Origin: Phycisphaerae bacterium
Lineage (GTDB): Bacteria; Planctomycetota; Phycisphaerae; SM23-33
Assembly (NCBI GenBank): GCA_018335035.1
Contig: JAGXKT010000008.1
Coordinates: forward strand, 40,951-104,950
DNA: 64,000 bases
Direction: 5' to 3'
Made by a program: the position numbers and the translations under genes. A model generated the notes under the pieces. It made no database searches. It saw nothing but the letters and a program-made list of their open reading frames with translations, and had not been told where the DNA came from. This document shows, in pieces, positions 24,377 to 31,565 of the stretch. The stretch's first letter is position 1. Each line of letters opens with the position of its first letter.

Positions 24377-25042
24377 ATGGCACGCCGAAACAACAACCCC
24401 CAACCGGCAGAAGAAGGCGGCGGCACGGCCGGCGACTGGATCGTCACCTTCAGCGACTGCATGACGCTGCTGCTGTGCTTCTTCGTGCTTCTGCTGACGT
24501 TCTCCTCCTTCGAGGAGATCGAGGCCAAGCGTCTGGCCGGCGCGTTCGACTACATGACGCTGCATTCGGTATTTCCGATCAAGCGCGAGATTCCCTCGTC
24601 GATCGTCCCGCCGATTCCACGGCAGCAGGACCAGGTCCGCGAAGGGGCCGAGACGCCCCAGGACGCCGACTGGGACCGCATAGAGATCCCCGAAAAACTT
24701 CCGGAGATACTGGCTCTCGACGCGTACAAGGACCGCCGTGTGCTGTCGTTTCGTTCGTCGGACATGTTCTGGGCGCGGGGCGTGACGCTGACGCCCGAGG
24801 CCGAGAACTGCCTGCGGATGATCGCGACGTTCGTCCGCCAGGTGCCGTGTCGTGTCGTGATTCGCGAGACCAGTCCGCAGATCGGCCTGGGACGCGCCGC
24901 GGCGGTGGCGCGATACCTCGCCGACGACGCGAAGCTTCCGACGGAATACTGCTACGTGTCGGTTCCAGCGCCTGGACATCAGGCCGGCAGCGACGCGACT
25001 GGCGAACTGGAGATCGCCCTGTTGTCCTGGGAGACGTATTGA
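24377..25042 (+). CDS. motB: MotB-type stator protein, first copy
   Basis: The 221-residue protein has a short charged N-terminus, then a single membrane helix with the ion-binding Asp in WIVTFSDCMTLLLCFFVLLL (about residues 20-40). The plug region follows. The C-terminal OmpA-like domain is divergent: the usual GHTD is replaced (VVIRETSPQIGLGRAAAVAR) and the end lacks the NRR motif. MotB anchors the stator to peptidoglycan and lines the channel. It is one of two tandem motB genes after a single motA; the next starts two bases after its stop. Confidence 0.93.
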   Translation: MARRNNNPQPAEEGGGTAGDWIVTFSDCMTLLLCFFVLLLTFSSFEEIEAKRLAGAFDYMTLHSVFPIKREIPSSIVPPIPRQQDQVREGAETPQDADWDRIEIPEKLPEILALDAYKDRRVLSFRSSDMFWARGVTLTPEAENCLRMIATFVRQVPCRVVIRETSPQIGLGRAAAVARYLADDAKLPTEYCYVSVPAPGHQAGSDATGELEIALLSWETY

Positions 25043-25043
25043 G

Positions 25044-25820
25044 ATGCCCCGACGCGCTCGCGACAACAACGCCAACGCCGAAGACGAGCAGCAGGGCCCG
25101 CCCGGCTGGATCGTATCGTTCAGCGATATGGTCACGCTGCTGCTGGCGTTCTTCGTTCTGCTGCAGTCGTTCGCGACGATTCAGGAAGAGGAGCTGTTCT
25201 ACGTGGGCCAGGGCTCGTTCCGGCGCGCCGTCAGCGGCTTCGGCATTCCCAAATGGATATACGGTAAGGAGGCCCGGCCACGCCACCAGCATGTCGAGGT
25301 CAAACACCCCACTCCGTCTGACCCGGACAACCCGGCCGAGCAGCGGGCGATCGATCCGAAAGACGCTCGCATCCGTCAGCTGTTCCGCGAAATCGCCGCC
25401 CAGGCACGGGCCCGGAGCGAGGACGTGGAGCAGACGGACCTGGCGCCGAGTGGTCCGGCCGTTCGATTCGCGCCGGGCTCGGCCGATCTGCCGCCCGCCG
25501 CGGCAGAGCGATTGCGCGACGTGGTCCGCGCGCTGGTCTCCAGCGCCGAGGCGACGGACATCGACATTTACGTTGTCGCGCTGGCGCCGGATGCGGCCGA
25601 TGCCGCCGATCAATGGGAGTTGTCGACGCAACGGGCGGCCGCCGCCGCGGCCGTGCTGCGCGACGAACTGGCTCGGCAGAACCTGGTGGGCGTTTGGCCC
25701 GTTCGGGCGCTTGGCGGGGGGCGCGGCAACGCGTGGTGCAAACGCAAATTCGGGTTGACCGCCGACGGGTCTCACATTGCCGTCGCTGCGATTCTGGAAG
25801 GAACACGTTATGGCCGATGA
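25044..25820 (+). CDS. MotB-type stator protein, second copy
   Basis: The 258-residue protein repeats the MotB plan: charged N-terminus, membrane helix WIVSFSDMVTLLLAFFVLLQ with the essential Asp, then a long linker and an OmpA-like domain with a better-preserved peptidoglycan-binding helix (WELSTQRAAAAAAVLRDELA). It differs from the first copy over most of its length, so this is not a recent duplication. Its 3' end overlaps fliL. Both copies keep the ion-binding Asp, which suggests a mixed stator or alternative stators sharing MotA. Confidence 0.92.
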   Translation: MPRRARDNNANAEDEQQGPPGWIVSFSDMVTLLLAFFVLLQSFATIQEEELFYVGQGSFRRAVSGFGIPKWIYGKEARPRHQHVEVKHPTPSDPDNPAEQRAIDPKDARIRQLFREIAAQARARSEDVEQTDLAPSGPAVRFAPGSADLPPAAAERLRDVVRALVSSAEATDIDIYVVALAPDAADAADQWELSTQRAAAAAAVLRDELARQNLVGVWPVRALGGGRGNAWCKRKFGLTADGSHIAVAAILEGTRYGR

Positions 25821-26352
25821 ACCCAACGAAGCGACTGAACAACAGCAAGAGCAGGACGACGCGCCGGCGGCGGGCGGGTCCGGGCCGGTGATGATGATCG
25901 TCCTGGTCCTGGCGACGGTTGCCGTGGCCTCCGGCGCCGGCGTCGCGCTGCGCGCGGCCTTGGGCGGCGCGGGCGGTGACGGGAAGGTGACCAAGCCCGA
26001 CGAACCCGAGGTGCCCGACCTGGCCGAAGATACGGAGTTCGAGTACTACGAATTCACGGACATCGTCGTCAACGCCAATGTCCCGCGGCGAAACCGCGTC
26101 ATTCGGGCGACGGTCACGTTGGCCGTAGGCAAGAAACGCTGGCCTCGCGTCCGCGAGCAGATCACGAAGATGGACCGGGAGCTTCAGAACTGGCTTCGGT
26201 CGTACATTTCCGGCCTGACGCCGGAGCAGATCGGCGGCGAGGAGAACCTCAACCGCATCCGCGAAGAAATGTGCGCGACGCTCAACGAACAACTCTGGCC
26301 GGACCATCCCGGGCAGATCCACCACGTCCTGCTGGATGCGATTGTGCAATGA
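25810..26352 (+). CDS. fliL: Flagellar basal-body-associated protein FliL
   Basis: ATG 25810 follows GGAAGGA and gives 180 residues. After an acidic cytoplasmic N-terminus there is one membrane helix (VMMIVLVLATVAVASGAGVA, about residues 27-46), then a periplasmic domain with YYEFTDIVVNANVPRRNRVI and ATVTLAVGKK, the FliL core. The protein ends with EQLWPDHPGQIHHVLLDAIV. FliL surrounds and stabilises the stator. It overlaps the second motB and overlaps fliM by 4 bases. Confidence 0.9.
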   Translation: MADEPNEATEQQQEQDDAPAAGGSGPVMMIVLVLATVAVASGAGVALRAALGGAGGDGKVTKPDEPEVPDLAEDTEFEYYEFTDIVVNANVPRRNRVIRATVTLAVGKKRWPRVREQITKMDRELQNWLRSYISGLTPEQIGGEENLNRIREEMCATLNEQLWPDHPGQIHHVLLDAIVQ

Positions 26353-27323
26353 GTCCATCGAAACAAGACAACACCGGCGCCGACTTCGAACGGCACTTGG
26401 TCGAGCAGATGCTGGCCGCGGCGCGTGCCGGTCGCGACGACGGCGAGCCGCAGGTTGAAGCGACGCCATACGACTGGTCCACGCCGCACGTATTGACCAG
26501 CGCCCAGCGCGCGCGGCTGGAACAGCTTGCGGCACGCGCTGCGACAGAGGCCTCCGGCCGTCTGGCCGCTCTCGTACGGACCGAGTTGGCGCTCACGGTC
26601 GTCTCCATCAGCGAGCACTATGCCGAGGAGTTGACGGCCGCGGAGATCGATGCTCGTACGTGTGCCCTCCAGGCGGACGACCGGACCGTCGCGGCGCTGG
26701 CGGTGGGCAAGGCGCAGGCGGCCGCGTGGGTCACGCGACTGCTCGGCGGCGAGGACACCTCATCGGATGCGGCGGCGGAGTTGTCGCCCCTTCAGGCGGC
26801 CCTGCTGACAGACGTCCTGGGAGCATTGGCGGGGGGGTTGTCGCGGCTGGCGTTGCCGGCGGGCGGCGCCGTCACGTGCGGCGAACCGGCTTGCGACGCC
26901 TGGCCGATAGAGGCCGAGGCGGGCGCGACCTGGGTATGCGTTGGGCTTGCAATCGCCGAGTCCGACGAGGCCGAGCCGGTCCTGCGCCTGATCGTGCCGA
27001 CGGCATCGGCCGTTGCCGCTCTGGAACCGGCCGACGCGGAGCCGGTGGGTCCGCCGGAGCAGCAGCGCGACGATGCCCTGGCACATCTGAAACAAGTGCG
27101 CGTGCCGGTCACGGCGCCGCTGGCGGTGCTGGCGCCGATGCGCGACGTGATGGCGCTGAGTCCGGGGGACGTGGTGGTCACCGAACACGAGGTGGATGGC
27201 GTTGTGGGAATTCGCGTGGGGGGGCGGACCGTCTTCGCCGGTAAATATGGCCAGAGCGAAGGATACTACGCCTTGAAGATCGTTTCGGCCGAGGGACAGG
27301 AAGCGTCCGGATCGGCCGGTTGA
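26349..27323 (+). CDS. fliM: Flagellar motor switch protein FliM (divergent)
   Basis: ATG 26349 overlaps the fliL stop and gives 324 residues. The FliM entry motif is recognisable as PYDWSTPHVLTSAQRARLEQ, the middle domain has ELALTVVSISEHYAEEL, and the C-terminal SpoA domain ends with GRTVFAGKYGQSEGYYALKI. The usual N-terminal CheY-binding peptide (EIDALL-type) is absent; the N-terminus instead reads ADFERHLVEQMLAAARAG. FliM forms the middle of the C ring between FliG and FliN. Divergence suggests direction or speed control by another input. Confidence 0.87.
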   Translation: MSPSKQDNTGADFERHLVEQMLAAARAGRDDGEPQVEATPYDWSTPHVLTSAQRARLEQLAARAATEASGRLAALVRTELALTVVSISEHYAEELTAAEIDARTCALQADDRTVAALAVGKAQAAAWVTRLLGGEDTSSDAAAELSPLQAALLTDVLGALAGGLSRLALPAGGAVTCGEPACDAWPIEAEAGATWVCVGLAIAESDEAEPVLRLIVPTASAVAALEPADAEPVGPPEQQRDDALAHLKQVRVPVTAPLAVLAPMRDVMALSPGDVVVTEHEVDGVVGIRVGGRTVFAGKYGQSEGYYALKIVSAEGQEASGSAG

Positions 27324-27342
27324 ACACGAAGGATCGAGAATC

Positions 27343-27714
27343 ATGGCAGACGAAGAAGCAACAACCGAGCAGCAACCCGACGCCGCTGACGAGGCCTCCG
27401 AAGCACCCGAAGGCGTGGACGTGGAGGAGGCCCAGCTTGCCGACGCCGGGCCGGACGCCGGGCAAACGGGCGATGGACAGATCGACATTCTGCTGGACGC
27501 CACCGTGCCCGTGGAGGTCTCGCTGGGCCAGCTGGACATGCAGATTCGCGACGTGCTGCAGCTCGGCGGCGGCTCCGTCGTGACGCTCGACAAGCAGGCC
27601 GGCGAGCCCGTCGACCTGTATCTCCGCGGCGTGAGGTTCGCCACGGGCCAATTGGTGGTCGTCGGCGAGCGGCTCGGCGTGCGGATCGAGCAGATCGTCC
27701 GCCAGAACGGCTAG
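27343..27714 (+). CDS. fliN: Flagellar motor switch protein FliN
   Basis: The 123-residue protein has a 45-residue acidic, disordered N-terminus followed by a SpoA (FliN) domain: ILLDATVPVEVSLGQLDMQI, then EPVDLYLRGVRFATGQLVVV and GVRIEQIV at the end. FliN forms the base of the C ring and docks FliH. It lies 19 bases after fliM. A 15-base GC stem follows its stop. Confidence 0.95.
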   Translation: MADEEATTEQQPDAADEASEAPEGVDVEEAQLADAGPDAGQTGDGQIDILLDATVPVEVSLGQLDMQIRDVLQLGGGSVVTLDKQAGEPVDLYLRGVRFATGQLVVVGERLGVRIEQIVRQNG

Positions 27715-27976
27715 CCGCCGCGCCGGCGGCGGGGCGCTGCGCACGGCCCGGGTTGCTTCGCCCGCCGCCCGGGGCAGTGGTCTGCGCGCCGCCCGGCGCC
27801 CAAAGATTTACCGCGCGGACGTGGGAAATTCGCGCGCCGTGACGTGGACCATGCCGCCGTCTGCGGGATTTCCGAAGAGGGGTGGCCCTATCGTCTTTTT
27901 CGATAGGTAGTTACGGCTTCTCCGCATCATTGCAGGGCCCGTGGGCGTTTGGCATGCGATGTGCACGGGATTGGGC
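27715..27976. other. fliN-fliO gap with two stem-loops
   Basis: Immediately after the fliN stop, CCGCCG-CGC-CGGCGG (27715-27729) can form a GC stem without a T-run. At 27887-27907 CCTATCG and CGATAGG are exact inverted repeats around a T-rich seven-base loop. Neither is a canonical terminator. No sigma-54 or sigma-28 promoter matching those elsewhere in the window was found here. Confidence 0.5.
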
Positions 27977-28576
27977 ATGAGCTTTCCGTATGCCCTCATG
28001 CGATCCGCCGCGGGTACACTGGTGGCGCTGTCAGCAGGCCTGTGTCTGGCGGCCCATGGGCCGGCCACACAACCAGCTTCCCGACCGACCACACAGCCCG
28101 ACACCCGGGCGATGACGCGATCCGCCACGCAGCCGGCACCCAAGCGCGGCGATGACGAGGTCGCCGGGCGCCGCGACGAGGGGCTGCACCTCAAGGACGG
28201 CGGCGGCATCGGCCCGGTCTGGGAGATGCTGGCCTACACCATCATCCTTCTGGTCCTGGCCGGCGTGGGCATCTACGTCGCCCGGCGTTTCCTGCCGCGG
28301 ATCGGCACGCAAGCCGGAAAACGCGTCTCCGTGGAGGAGACGGTCGCCCTGGGCCCGCGCAAGAGCGTTCACCTGCTGCGTGTGGCCGGCAGGCGGTATC
28401 TCGTCTCCAGTTCGCGCGAGCAGATCACGCTACTGGCCGACGTGACCGACGCCGTTGCCGACGACGCGGATGCCGCTGCGGCCGATGGCGCGATTGCCGG
28501 CGAGACGGGGGCCGGCGATTTCGGGGCGGTTCTCAACCGTCAGGCCACCTCTGACCCGAAGCGGGAGGACGATTAG
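27977..28576 (+). CDS. fliO: Flagellar export protein FliO
   Basis: With the ATG at 27977 the product is 199 residues. A signal-peptide-like N-terminus (AGTLVALSAGLCLAAHG) is followed by a Thr/Pro/Arg-rich periplasmic stretch, a membrane helix (MLAYTIILLVLAGVGIYVAR) and a small cytoplasmic SpoA-like fold with VEETVALGPRKSVHLLRVAG and RRYLVSSS. This pattern is typical of FliO, which helps assemble the FliPQR export gate. The start is uncertain; ATG 27998 is an alternative. fliP begins 3 bases downstream. Confidence 0.87.
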   Translation: MSFPYALMRSAAGTLVALSAGLCLAAHGPATQPASRPTTQPDTRAMTRSATQPAPKRGDDEVAGRRDEGLHLKDGGGIGPVWEMLAYTIILLVLAGVGIYVARRFLPRIGTQAGKRVSVEETVALGPRKSVHLLRVAGRRYLVSSSREQITLLADVTDAVADDADAAAADGAIAGETGAGDFGAVLNRQATSDPKREDD

Positions 28577-28579
28577 CCC

Positions 28580-29389
28580 ATGCGGCGACGGCTTGTCATT
28601 GCGGCGCTGGCGGCGGTCATCCTGGCCGGGCCGGGTCGGTGCCGCGCCCAGGAGACCGACGGCGAGGCCGATGAAGCGACGGCGGCGGATTCCGTTCCGA
28701 ACATGGGCCAGGTCCTCGAGGGCATCGACAAGGCCACCAAGACCCCCGAGGGCGAGCCGAGCGAATGGTCGGGTCCGATCAAGCTGGCGGTTGTCTTCGC
28801 CGGGCTGGCCGTGCTGCCGAGCTTGCTGGTGATGATGACGGCGTTTACGCGGATCGTGATCGTTCTGGGCTTTATTCGCCGGGCGCTGACGACGCAGAAC
28901 ATCCCGCCGACGATCGCGATTATCGGCCTTGGGCTGTTTCTGACGCTGTTCACCATGGCCCCGACGCTCGGGACGATCAATCGCCAGGCGATGCAGCCGT
29001 ACCTCAGCGACGAGATCGGCTTCGACGAGGCCATCGTTCGCGGCAACGACCTTCTCAAGGACTTCATGCTCCGCCAGACGCGTCCGAGCGACCTGAAGCT
29101 GTTCGTGTCGATGGCGGAGATTCCGATGCCCGAGACCCGCGCCGAGGTGCCTACATACGTGGCGATTCCGTCATTCGCCGTCAGCGAGTTTCGCACCGCC
29201 TTCGAGATGGGCTGCCTGCTGTTCATCCCGTTCCTGCTGGTGGATTTGGTGGTGGCGAGCATCCTGCTCAGCGCGGGGATGATGATGCTTCCGCCGGCGA
29301 TGATCTCGCTGCCGTTCAAGATCGTTCTGTTTGTTCTGGTCGACGGTTGGCATCTGCTGGCCGAAGCGCTGGTCAACAGCTTTCACTGA
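28580..29389 (+). CDS. fliP: Flagellar export gate protein FliP
   Basis: The 269-residue protein has a cleavable signal peptide (ALAAVILAGPGRCRA), a known trait of FliP, and four membrane helices. Diagnostic stretches are MMTAFTRIVIVLGFIRRALT, PPTIAIIGLGLFLTLFTMAP and SAGMMMLPPAMISLPFKIVL. FliP forms the core of the type III export gate with FliQ and FliR. fliQ starts 8 bases downstream. Confidence 0.98.
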   Translation: MRRRLVIAALAAVILAGPGRCRAQETDGEADEATAADSVPNMGQVLEGIDKATKTPEGEPSEWSGPIKLAVVFAGLAVLPSLLVMMTAFTRIVIVLGFIRRALTTQNIPPTIAIIGLGLFLTLFTMAPTLGTINRQAMQPYLSDEIGFDEAIVRGNDLLKDFMLRQTRPSDLKLFVSMAEIPMPETRAEVPTYVAIPSFAVSEFRTAFEMGCLLFIPFLLVDLVVASILLSAGMMMLPPAMISLPFKIVLFVLVDGWHLLAEALVNSFH

Positions 29390-29397
29390 GGACCGTC

Positions 29398-29667
29398 ATG
29401 AGTGGCGAAATGGTGTTGTATCTTGGGCGTCGCACGCTGGAGATGGCGCTGATGCTCGCGTCGCCCGTCTTGGTGGTCACGTTGGTGGTGGGGCTGGTTT
29501 CGGCGCTGCTTCAGGCGGTCACGTCGATCCGCGACATGACGCTGGGGTTGGTGCTCAAGATCGCCGCCGTCGGCGTGACTGTCCTCATTTTCGGCGGGTG
29601 GATGCTCCGGCAGGCGGTGGGCTTCACCGAGGACGTGTTTTTCCAGATCCAGGCGCTTGGACAATGA
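29398..29667 (+). CDS. fliQ: Flagellar export gate protein FliQ
   Basis: The ATG at 29398 gives an 89-residue protein with two membrane helices (MALMLASPVLVVTLVVGLVS and LVLKIAAVGVTVLIFGGWML), exactly the FliQ length and layout. The segment LLQAVTSIRDMTLGLVLK joins them. FliQ wraps around FliP and FliR in the export gate. fliR follows after 3 bases. Confidence 0.96.
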   Translation: MSGEMVLYLGRRTLEMALMLASPVLVVTLVVGLVSALLQAVTSIRDMTLGLVLKIAAVGVTVLIFGGWMLRQAVGFTEDVFFQIQALGQ

Positions 29668-29670
29668 CCA

Positions 29671-30429
29671 ATGAGCCCGTGGATGCAACTTCTGCTGCCG
29701 TTCATGCTGCTGCTGGGGCGGGTGGCGGCATTCTTCTCGGTGCTGCCGATCTTCGGCTGGCGGGCGCTGCCGATGCGCGTCCGGGCGGGCATCGCGCTGC
29801 TGGTGACCATCTTCTTCGCCATGCTTCTGCCGCCGGCGCCCGAGACGCTCGGCGACGTGCATTGGGCCGCCGCCGCCCTGCTGCTGATTCGGGAGATTCT
29901 CGTCGGCCTGGCGCTGGGCCTGGCGGCACGGCTGGTGTTCACCGCCGCCCAGCAGGCCGGGCGGATCATCGGACGGCAGATGGGCTTCGCCCTGGCCAAC
30001 ATCATCGACCCGGTCAGCGGCGCCGGCGCCCAGCCGGTCGGCTTGCTGTTCGAAGTCACCTTCGCACTGTTCTTTCTGACGGCCGGCGGACACCACCTTC
30101 TGTTGCTGGCGCTGTCCAAGAGCTACGAGGCGTTTCCGGTCGCCCGCACGCCGCAGATCGGCGCCCTGACCGAGGCGGTCCTGGCGGCCGGGTCGGCGAT
30201 GCTGCTGTTCGCGCTGAAGCTGGCCGCTCCGTTGCTGGCGGCGTTTTTGATTCTCGCGGTGGTCCTGGCGATCCTCGCCCGCGTGCTGCCGGAGATGAAC
30301 ATTCTTTTGACGGCCCTTCCACTGCGGGTGGCGGTTGGGTTGTTCATGGCCGCGGCGCTGATGCCGGCGCTGCACGGCTTTGCCCGCGAACTGGCCGACT
30401 GGCTCAGCCGGAACCTTATCACGGCGTAG
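29671..30429 (+). CDS. fliR: Flagellar export gate protein FliR
   Basis: This 252-residue, very hydrophobic protein has six predicted membrane helices and the FliR motifs RVAAFFSVLPIFGWRALPMR near the N-terminus and GRIIGRQMGFALANIIDPVS in the middle. It completes the FliP5-Q4-R1 gate. It is flanked by fliQ and flhB, the usual order. Confidence 0.96.
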   Translation: MSPWMQLLLPFMLLLGRVAAFFSVLPIFGWRALPMRVRAGIALLVTIFFAMLLPPAPETLGDVHWAAAALLLIREILVGLALGLAARLVFTAAQQAGRIIGRQMGFALANIIDPVSGAGAQPVGLLFEVTFALFFLTAGGHHLLLLALSKSYEAFPVARTPQIGALTEAVLAAGSAMLLFALKLAAPLLAAFLILAVVLAILARVLPEMNILLTALPLRVAVGLFMAAALMPALHGFARELADWLSRNLITA

Positions 30430-30464
30430 TCGCACGGACGTTTGGCATGGAGTCGTGAGACGCG

Positions 30465-31565
30465 ATGGCGGAAAAACCTGCATCAGAACGCACTGAGGAC
30501 GCGACCCCCGAGCGGCTCAAGAAGGCCCGCGAGGAGGGCCAGATTCCCGAGAGCCGCGAGGTGCCCAGCGTGCTGATGATCGCGATGCTGCTGTTGGCGC
30601 TGACGCTCGGCGGCTCGTCGGTGCTGCATTGGCTGTCGGTCCGCGCGCGGCGCGGGCTGTCGCTCGAGGGCGCTGGCGGCGGCGGCAGCGTGCGCTTCGG
30701 CGGGATCCTCTCCGACATCGGCGGCTCGCTGCTGGTGACGATGTTGCCGTTTATCCTCGCTGGGGCGGTGACGTCCGTCCTGGCCAGCTTCATCTCCAGC
30801 GGGTGGTCGTTCGCGCCCAAGGGCGTTCAACTGCGGATGGACCGCATCAATCCCGCCAACGGGCTCAAGCAGATCTTCTCATCCAAGGGGTTGGTGCGGA
30901 TGCTCGTGGCGATCGCCAAGATGACGCTGGTGCTCCTGATCGTCTGGCTTTACCTGCGCGGGAAGGTCGCGGCGTGCCTGTCGCTGCGGTGGGCGTCGCC
31001 GGCGGGCATGGTCACGGGCATCGGCGAGCTGGTCGTGGGCGTCACGGGGCGTATCGTGCTGGGCCTGGCGGTCATCGCCGGGCTGGACCTGCTGTTTCAG
31101 CGGTGGCGATACAAACGCGATCTGCGCATGAGCCGCCGGGAGATCAAGGAGGAGCGCAAGCAGCACGAACTGTCGCCCGAACTGAAAGGCCGCATCCGCG
31201 GAACGCAGATGGACATGGCCCGCAAGAGGATGCTCAACGACATTCCGCAGGCCGACGTGGTGATTACCAACCCGACGCACGTCGCCGTAGCGCTGAAATA
31301 CGACGCCGAGCGGATGGCCTCGCCGCAGGTGATCGCCAAGGGCCCCGACCTGCTCTGCGAACGGATCAAGGCCATCGCCCGCGAGCACGCCGTGCCCGTC
31401 GTTCATCGGCCCGAGCTGGCGCGGGCCCTGTACGGGACCGTGGACGTCGGCGAGGCAATCCCCGAGGCGCTGTTCGTCGCCGTCGCTGAGGTGCTGGCGA
31501 TGATCTACCGCCTGCGTCGCAACCGCAACGCGTATCTGCCGACCGGAGCAACGCCAACGACATGA
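30465..31565 (+). CDS. flhB: Flagellar export switch protein FlhB
   Basis: The 366-residue protein begins with the conserved ERTEDATPERLKKAREEGQI, has four membrane helices, and carries the autocleavage motif NPTH in VVITNPTHVAVALKY near residue 270. Cleavage between Asn and Pro, prompted by FliK, switches export from rod and hook to filament proteins. The C-terminus overlaps flhA by 4 bases. Confidence 0.98.
   Translation: MAEKPASERTEDATPERLKKAREEGQIPESREVPSVLMIAMLLLALTLGGSSVLHWLSVRARRGLSLEGAGGGGSVRFGGILSDIGGSLLVTMLPFILAGAVTSVLASFISSGWSFAPKGVQLRMDRINPANGLKQIFSSKGLVRMLVAIAKMTLVLLIVWLYLRGKVAACLSLRWASPAGMVTGIGELVVGVTGRIVLGLAVIAGLDLLFQRWRYKRDLRMSRREIKEERKQHELSPELKGRIRGTQMDMARKRMLNDIPQADVVITNPTHVAVALKYDAERMASPQVIAKGPDLLCERIKAIAREHAVPVVHRPELARALYGTVDVGEAIPEALFVAVAEVLAMIYRLRRNRNAYLPTGATPTT

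Noticed and set aside
26825..26832. Many G7 or C7 runs (for example here, 15007, 55066, 57720) as contingency loci
   Set aside because: Runs of seven are frequent in this GC-rich window and are expected by chance; only runs of eight or nine were kept.
27715..27907. Stem-loops after fliN as a transcription terminator splitting the operon
   Set aside because: Neither has a T-run after the stem; the second has its T residues in the loop. Downstream fliO-flhA has no visible promoter of its own.
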